Positions 60,688 to 64,000 of a stretch of DNA of 64,000 nucleotides are shown here, in pieces. How positions within the stretch are numbered: the first letter of the stretch is position 1; each line of letters begins with the position of its first letter. The stretch lies in assembly GCF_042427615.1 (NCBI RefSeq), contig NZ_JBHMEZ010000001.1:712435-776434 (forward strand). Direction: 5' to 3'. Both the position numbers and the translations under genes were made by a program. The stretch comes from Formosa undariae (lineage in GTDB: Bacteria > Bacteroidota > Bacteroidia > Flavobacteriales > Flavobacteriaceae). The notes under the pieces are model-generated. The model did not search any database. It saw nothing but the letters and a program-made list of their open reading frames with translations, and was not told the DNA's origin.

Positions 60688-62184
60688 ATGAAATATGCTT
60701 TACTATTCCTTTTTTCACTTCTATTCTACTTTCCAAAAGATGAAGATTTTAAGTATAATGAGGCGTTCTGCTCAGGTGCCACATTAGATGTTTCGTCCGA
60801 AAATTCTTTAATTTCTATGCGTGTTGCAGATTCTTTATTTATGTATTCAGAAAGCAATCAGAATAAAATGTACGCGTTAATGCTTAAGAGTATTCTTTTA
60901 GAACAAGAAGAAAAAAGGGGTGAATCTATAGATTTCGCTTTGAAATCTTTAAAAATGGCTAAGCGCGAAAATAATTATTGTCTGCAATCAAGAATTTATA
61001 TATTTTTATCTAGACAGTATAGAAGTATAGGATTTATAGATAAAGGGAAATATTTGATAGCGGAAAGTTTTGTAGCGAGTTCTAAAATACAAAATAAGGA
61101 GCATGCTTTAAAATTTATTACAATGGCTAATCTTGAGTTAGTTGAATATAGTATTGAAACGAAAGAATATGCAGATGCTATTGAATATTTAAAATCTGCA
61201 ATTTTTATGTTAAGTAAGGAAAAAGATGAAAATATAAAATATTTAGATTTAGCAAACTGCGAGGAAAAGTTGGCAAGATGTTTTGGTAAATTAAATGATA
61301 ATAAGTCAGCATTTATTCATTATTTAAATGCAAGTTCATATATCGAGCAGTCGGCTTTTGTGGAGCCTTTATTAGAAACGAGAATATATAATGGGCTGTT
61401 AAGTATGTGTTTAGAACAGGAACAACTGGATAGTGCAAAGGTTTATGTTGACAAAAGTTTAGGAATAGTTAATCAAGAACATAATGATTTTATAAAAGAA
61501 GATGTTTATAAAAACGTTGCAGAATACTATCAACGCATTGAGGTCTTGGATAGTTTTAAAATATTTGCATGTAAATATAGAGCTGTTATTACAGAGAATA
61601 AGGACAATAGGAGAATTCTTATAAATAAAGCATCTAATGAATATAAAGAGTTGCTAAAGGGGATAAGCATTGAAGACCCCTCTAGTTCTAATAACATTAT
61701 CGCTACTATATTTTATATATTAATACCTTCTTTTGGGGTTTATTATAAAAGAAAAAGAGTGTTCAAGTATGTAAATGATGTATTCCGTAGTGCTCCAAAA
61801 AAAGTGCCGGGGGTAATCTATTCAAAGAAAACAGAGAGAATACTTTTAATTAAACTTGAAGATTTTGAGGATTCAAACCGTTTTTTAGATAAAAACATGT
61901 CGTCAGCTATTTTGGTAGCCCACCTTAATACTAATACAAAATATCTGAGACAAGTATTGAAGGATCATAAAGATTCAGATTTTAACACTTATATAAATAG
62001 GTTAAGGATTTTGTATATAATAAATAAGTTGAATACAAATTCCGACTATTTAAATTATAAGATAAGTTACTTGGCAGATGAATGCGGTTTTTCTTCACAT
62101 AGTAAATTTTCTACCAGTTTTAAGAAATTCACTAATAGCTCACCTTCATTTTATATTAATAATTTGAATAATAAAACAACTTAA
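60688..62184 (+). CDS. Membrane-anchored AraC-family regulator with periplasmic TPR domain
   Basis: 498 residues. A signal or anchor sequence (MKYALLFLFSLLFYFPKDE) starts it. Residues about 50-310 are TPR-like helices (ALKSLKMAKRENNYCLQSRI, KLARCFGKLNDNKSAFIHYL). A membrane helix follows at about 336-353 (SNNIIATIFYILIPSFGVYY). The C-terminus is an AraC-type DNA-binding domain (about 390-495): first HTH ILVAHLNTNTKYLRQVLKDH, second YKISYLADECGFSSHSKFST and FKKFTNSSPSFYI. This is a one-component membrane regulator of the kind common in Bacteroidota, joining an outside TPR sensor to a DNA-binding domain. Target genes may be the adjacent repeat-protein gene, by position only. Confidence 0.9.
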   Translation: MKYALLFLFSLLFYFPKDEDFKYNEAFCSGATLDVSSENSLISMRVADSLFMYSESNQNKMYALMLKSILLEQEEKRGESIDFALKSLKMAKRENNYCLQSRIYIFLSRQYRSIGFIDKGKYLIAESFVASSKIQNKEHALKFITMANLELVEYSIETKEYADAIEYLKSAIFMLSKEKDENIKYLDLANCEEKLARCFGKLNDNKSAFIHYLNASSYIEQSAFVEPLLETRIYNGLLSMCLEQEQLDSAKVYVDKSLGIVNQEHNDFIKEDVYKNVAEYYQRIEVLDSFKIFACKYRAVITENKDNRRILINKASNEYKELLKGISIEDPSSSNNIIATIFYILIPSFGVYYKRKRVFKYVNDVFRSAPKKVPGVIYSKKTERILLIKLEDFEDSNRFLDKNMSSAILVAHLNTNTKYLRQVLKDHKDSDFNTYINRLRILYIINKLNTNSDYLNYKISYLADECGFSSHSKFSTSFKKFTNSSPSFYINNLNNKTT

Positions 62185-62332
62185 TTTTATCATTTAGTAT
62201 TGCCTATAAAGAGCGTTTTTAAATTAAGGATACATTATTTAGACTTCAGATACTTTCATAGTTCGTAAATACTGCTTTTTTTATTTGTGTTAATCTACTT
62301 CTTCAAAATGCTTTCTTGATGTAGAGATGTAA

Positions 62333-62379
62333 AAAAAATCGATTCAATTTCTCGTAGATAGAAATTGGATCGATTTTTT
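62333..62379 (+). terminator. Intrinsic terminator in 3' region of regulator gene
   Basis: A 20-base stem, AAAAAATCGATTCAATTTCT and its near complement (one G-U pair), loop CGTAGAT, then T residues. It lies 150 bases after the stop codon. Confidence 0.9.
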
Positions 62380-62825
62380 GTGTTGAATAAATATTATTTG
62401 GATTCATATTTCACTTTCCTAAATCTTAAAATTCTTAGTGTAAATATCCTTTTACATTTTAGTAAAGCCATAAACAGACGTGTTTTTTTTACACGGTATG
62501 TTAAAGTAGGCCGTTTTATTTTAAAATCGTTTTTTTCTATACTTTTTTATTGCTTTTAAAAGGTGTAAAAGCCTTGATGTTCTTAAAAAACACAATAATT
62601 ATAGTTTGTTAACTATATGGTTTTGAGGTTTTTGTGTTTTTAATGCTATCTGTTTTCGGGAAAATGGCTAAACGTTAAATTTTTAACACAATATTTTAAC
62701 AATACATTAGGAATACGGTTTTTATGATTAAAAAAGTGTGTGTTTAATAGCTGTTAATCTATTACATATCTTTTTTTTAGACGCAAAAGCTGTATAAGGA
62801 ATAAGTTAAAATAACTCAGAATTTT
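62380..62825 (+). promoter_or_regulatory. Control region upstream of repeat protein: nested inverted repeat
   Basis: Outer arms AAAAACACAA (62586-62595) and TTGTGTTTTT (62632-62641) enclose a second hairpin, TATAGTT (62600-62606) and AACTATA (62611-62617) with loop TGTT. No frame in this stretch looks coding; a 64-codon frame from 62365 begins inside a terminator and is rejected. I see no clear -33/-7 pair. Confidence 0.5.
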
Positions 62826-64000
62826 ATGAAAAAAATTTTACTATTACTCATTTTATTTACGGCTCATGTTACCTACTCTCAAGTAGGGATTGGTACAGAT
62901 ATGCCAAATTCGTCGACGCAGTTAGAAATTGTATCTAGTAATAAGGGGGTTTTAATACCACAAGTACCTTTAACTAGTCTAACAGATCAAACTACTATTT
63001 CTGCAGGAAATATTGAAAGTTTGTTGGTTTATAATACAAATACATCCACAGGAATAAGTCCAGGATATTATTATTGGTATCAAGATCGTTGGGTGAAATT
63101 CTTAGGAAAGCAGGATTTACCAGATAACATTGTTTATTGGGATGTGGTTAATAATCAGTATTCTTATATTGATGAGAATGGAGATGTCCAAATTATAACA
63201 AATAGTAATGTGGAAACATTAACCTTTCTTAGTCTTAACGAAGATGGAAAATCTTTAGAGTATAAAGATGAAAATGGAGATGTTACTGCATTAGATATGA
63301 CTAATCTCGTTAAGAATCTTGAAACTATAACAACCATAGTTGATAATGGAGATGGTACAATAACTTATTTCAATGAAAATAATGATCAAATAGTTATTGA
63401 TTTAGCCAGTGGTCCGGCAGGATTAGATGGTGTTGGAATTACTTCTACAGTAGATAATGGAAATGGCACATTTACTATACTATATTCAGATGGATCTACA
63501 TTTACAACTTCAGATTTTACAGGTGAGCAAGGTGTTGCTGGTGCTGATGGAATTGGAATAGGTTCAACTACAGATAACGGTGATGGTACATTTACTATTG
63601 TTTATACTGATGGTTCAACTTTTACAACGGTCAATTTAGCAGGATCAGATGGAGCCGACGGTGTAGGGGTTACAGGAACTACAGATAATGGAGATGGCAC
63701 ATTTACAATTACATATTCAGACGGGACTTCATTTACAACTCCTGATTTCACAGGCGCACAAGGTGTTGCGGGAACAGATGGATCTTCAGCATTTGAGATC
63801 GCAGTATCTGGTGGATATACAGGAACAGAATCAGATTGGTTAGCGTCATTAAATGGAGCTGACGGAGCAGATGGAAGTAACGGTGTTGACGGAGTAGATG
63901 GAACAGATGGATCTTCCGCATTTGAAATCGCAGTAGCTGGTGGATATACAGGAACAGAAGCAGCTTGGTTAGCGTCACTAAATGGGGCTGACGGAGCAGA
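62826..64000 (+). CDS. Exported collagen-like repeat protein, 3' end beyond window
   Basis: A signal peptide (KILLLLILFTAHVTYSQ) starts an open frame of 391 codons that runs to the window edge without a stop. The first 150 residues are a non-repetitive domain (VGIGTDMPNSSTQLEIVSSN, GVLIPQVPLTSL), as in flavobacterial surface proteins. Then come four units of a TTDNGDGTFTIVYTDGSTFT motif (starts near 63338, 63450, 63570 and 63680; periods 37-40 residues). At least two units of a 43-residue repeat follow, with SSAFEIAVAGGYTGTE and WLASLNGADGADG (DNA 129 bp apart, nearly identical). Gly-x-y tracts (GADGADGSNGVDGVDGTDG) suggest a collagen-like stalk. It is probably a cell-surface adhesin. The C-terminal sorting signal cannot be seen. 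Confidence 0.85.
   Translation, partial: MKKILLLLILFTAHVTYSQVGIGTDMPNSSTQLEIVSSNKGVLIPQVPLTSLTDQTTISAGNIESLLVYNTNTSTGISPGYYYWYQDRWVKFLGKQDLPDNIVYWDVVNNQYSYIDENGDVQIITNSNVETLTFLSLNEDGKSLEYKDENGDVTALDMTNLVKNLETITTIVDNGDGTITYFNENNDQIVIDLASGPAGLDGVGITSTVDNGNGTFTILYSDGSTFTTSDFTGEQGVAGADGIGIGSTTDNGDGTFTIVYTDGSTFTTVNLAGSDGADGVGVTGTTDNGDGTFTITYSDGTSFTTPDFTGAQGVAGTDGSSAFEIAVSGGYTGTESDWLASLNGADGADGSNGVDGVDGTDGSSAFEIAVAGGYTGTEAAWLASLNGADGA

Noticed and set aside
62365..62559. A 64-codon frame in the intergenic region before the repeat-protein gene
   Set aside because: It begins inside the terminator stem, has biased hydrophobic and aromatic content typical of AT-rich DNA, and has no plausible start signal.
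63748..63978. A 76-codon minus-strand frame in the repeat protein
   Set aside because: It is the reverse complement of the Gly/Asp repeat region.
63770..64000. Possible CRISPR array in the repeated 129-bp units
   Set aside because: The units are long, in frame, keep coding sense and have no unique spacers.

Overview
The window is chromosomal DNA of a marine-type member of the Flavobacteriaceae (Bacteroidota). The support is: very AT-rich intergenic DNA; promoters with a TAnnTTTG -7 box and little Shine-Dalgarno signal; a SusC/SusD pair; a type IX secretion (T9SS) C-terminal sorting domain; a PID-CTERM small protein; thrombospondin-type-3/OmpA proteins; and the gene orders DUF177-rpmF-fabH-accB-accC and xylB-xylA-MFS-lacI. 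Alginate/glycan lyase genes suggest life on algal or animal polysaccharides. I cannot name the genus with confidence.

Layout. 1-8.3 kb is the end of a polysaccharide utilisation locus: the C-terminus of a SusC receptor, a SusD-like lipoprotein, a GH95 glycosidase and a large PL6 lyase with BACON, two discoidin-like domains and a T9SS tail. 8.4-11.3 kb is a flavoprotein plus a membrane 4Fe-4S protein. 11.4-18 kb holds a PF10136-type membrane protein, a TPR histidine kinase with its response regulator, a zinc metallopeptidase and an unknown membrane protein. 18.4-23.9 kb is a xylose module (kinase, isomerase, permease, divergent LacI regulator). 24.2-31.2 kb is mostly housekeeping: ribE, pdxA, DUF177, rpmF, fabH, accB, accC and sodA, plus a PID-CTERM peptide and a candidate small RNA. 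31.3-39.6 kb encodes an AddA/AddB-like helicase-nuclease pair interrupted by an OmpA gene, then a GreA-like protein. 39.6-46.3 kb is a minus-strand run: ABC ATPase, prolyl oligopeptidase, asd, mscL, alr, tdk. 46.4-54.6 kb contains rsmI, a HopJ-family protein, a uracil-DNA glycosylase, an HTH/membrane pair, an AhpD-like protein, OsmC, recJ and an MFS transporter. 54.6-55.3 kb is an island of intergenic inverted-repeat elements. 55.3-60.1 kb has lpxH, queD, a 2OG-Fe(II) oxygenase, two tiny overlapping membrane-protein genes, a MATE exporter, a universal stress protein and tRNA-Ala. 60.7-64 kb has a membrane-anchored AraC-type regulator and the start of a long collagen-like repeat protein that runs off the window.

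How the parts work together. The PUL genes would bind, cut and import a uronate-containing polymer. The xylose genes feed xylulose-5-phosphate into the pentose phosphate pathway under LacI-family control. fabH/accBC supply fatty acid synthesis, and lpxH supplies lipid A. The least explained parts are the small RNA-like locus at 30.45-30.53 kb, the overlapping micro-ORFs at 57.4-57.7 kb, the PID-CTERM peptide with a palindrome over its promoter, the repeat families, and the repeat protein at the right edge. I found no CRISPR array, no transposase, no rRNA and no recognisable defence system.
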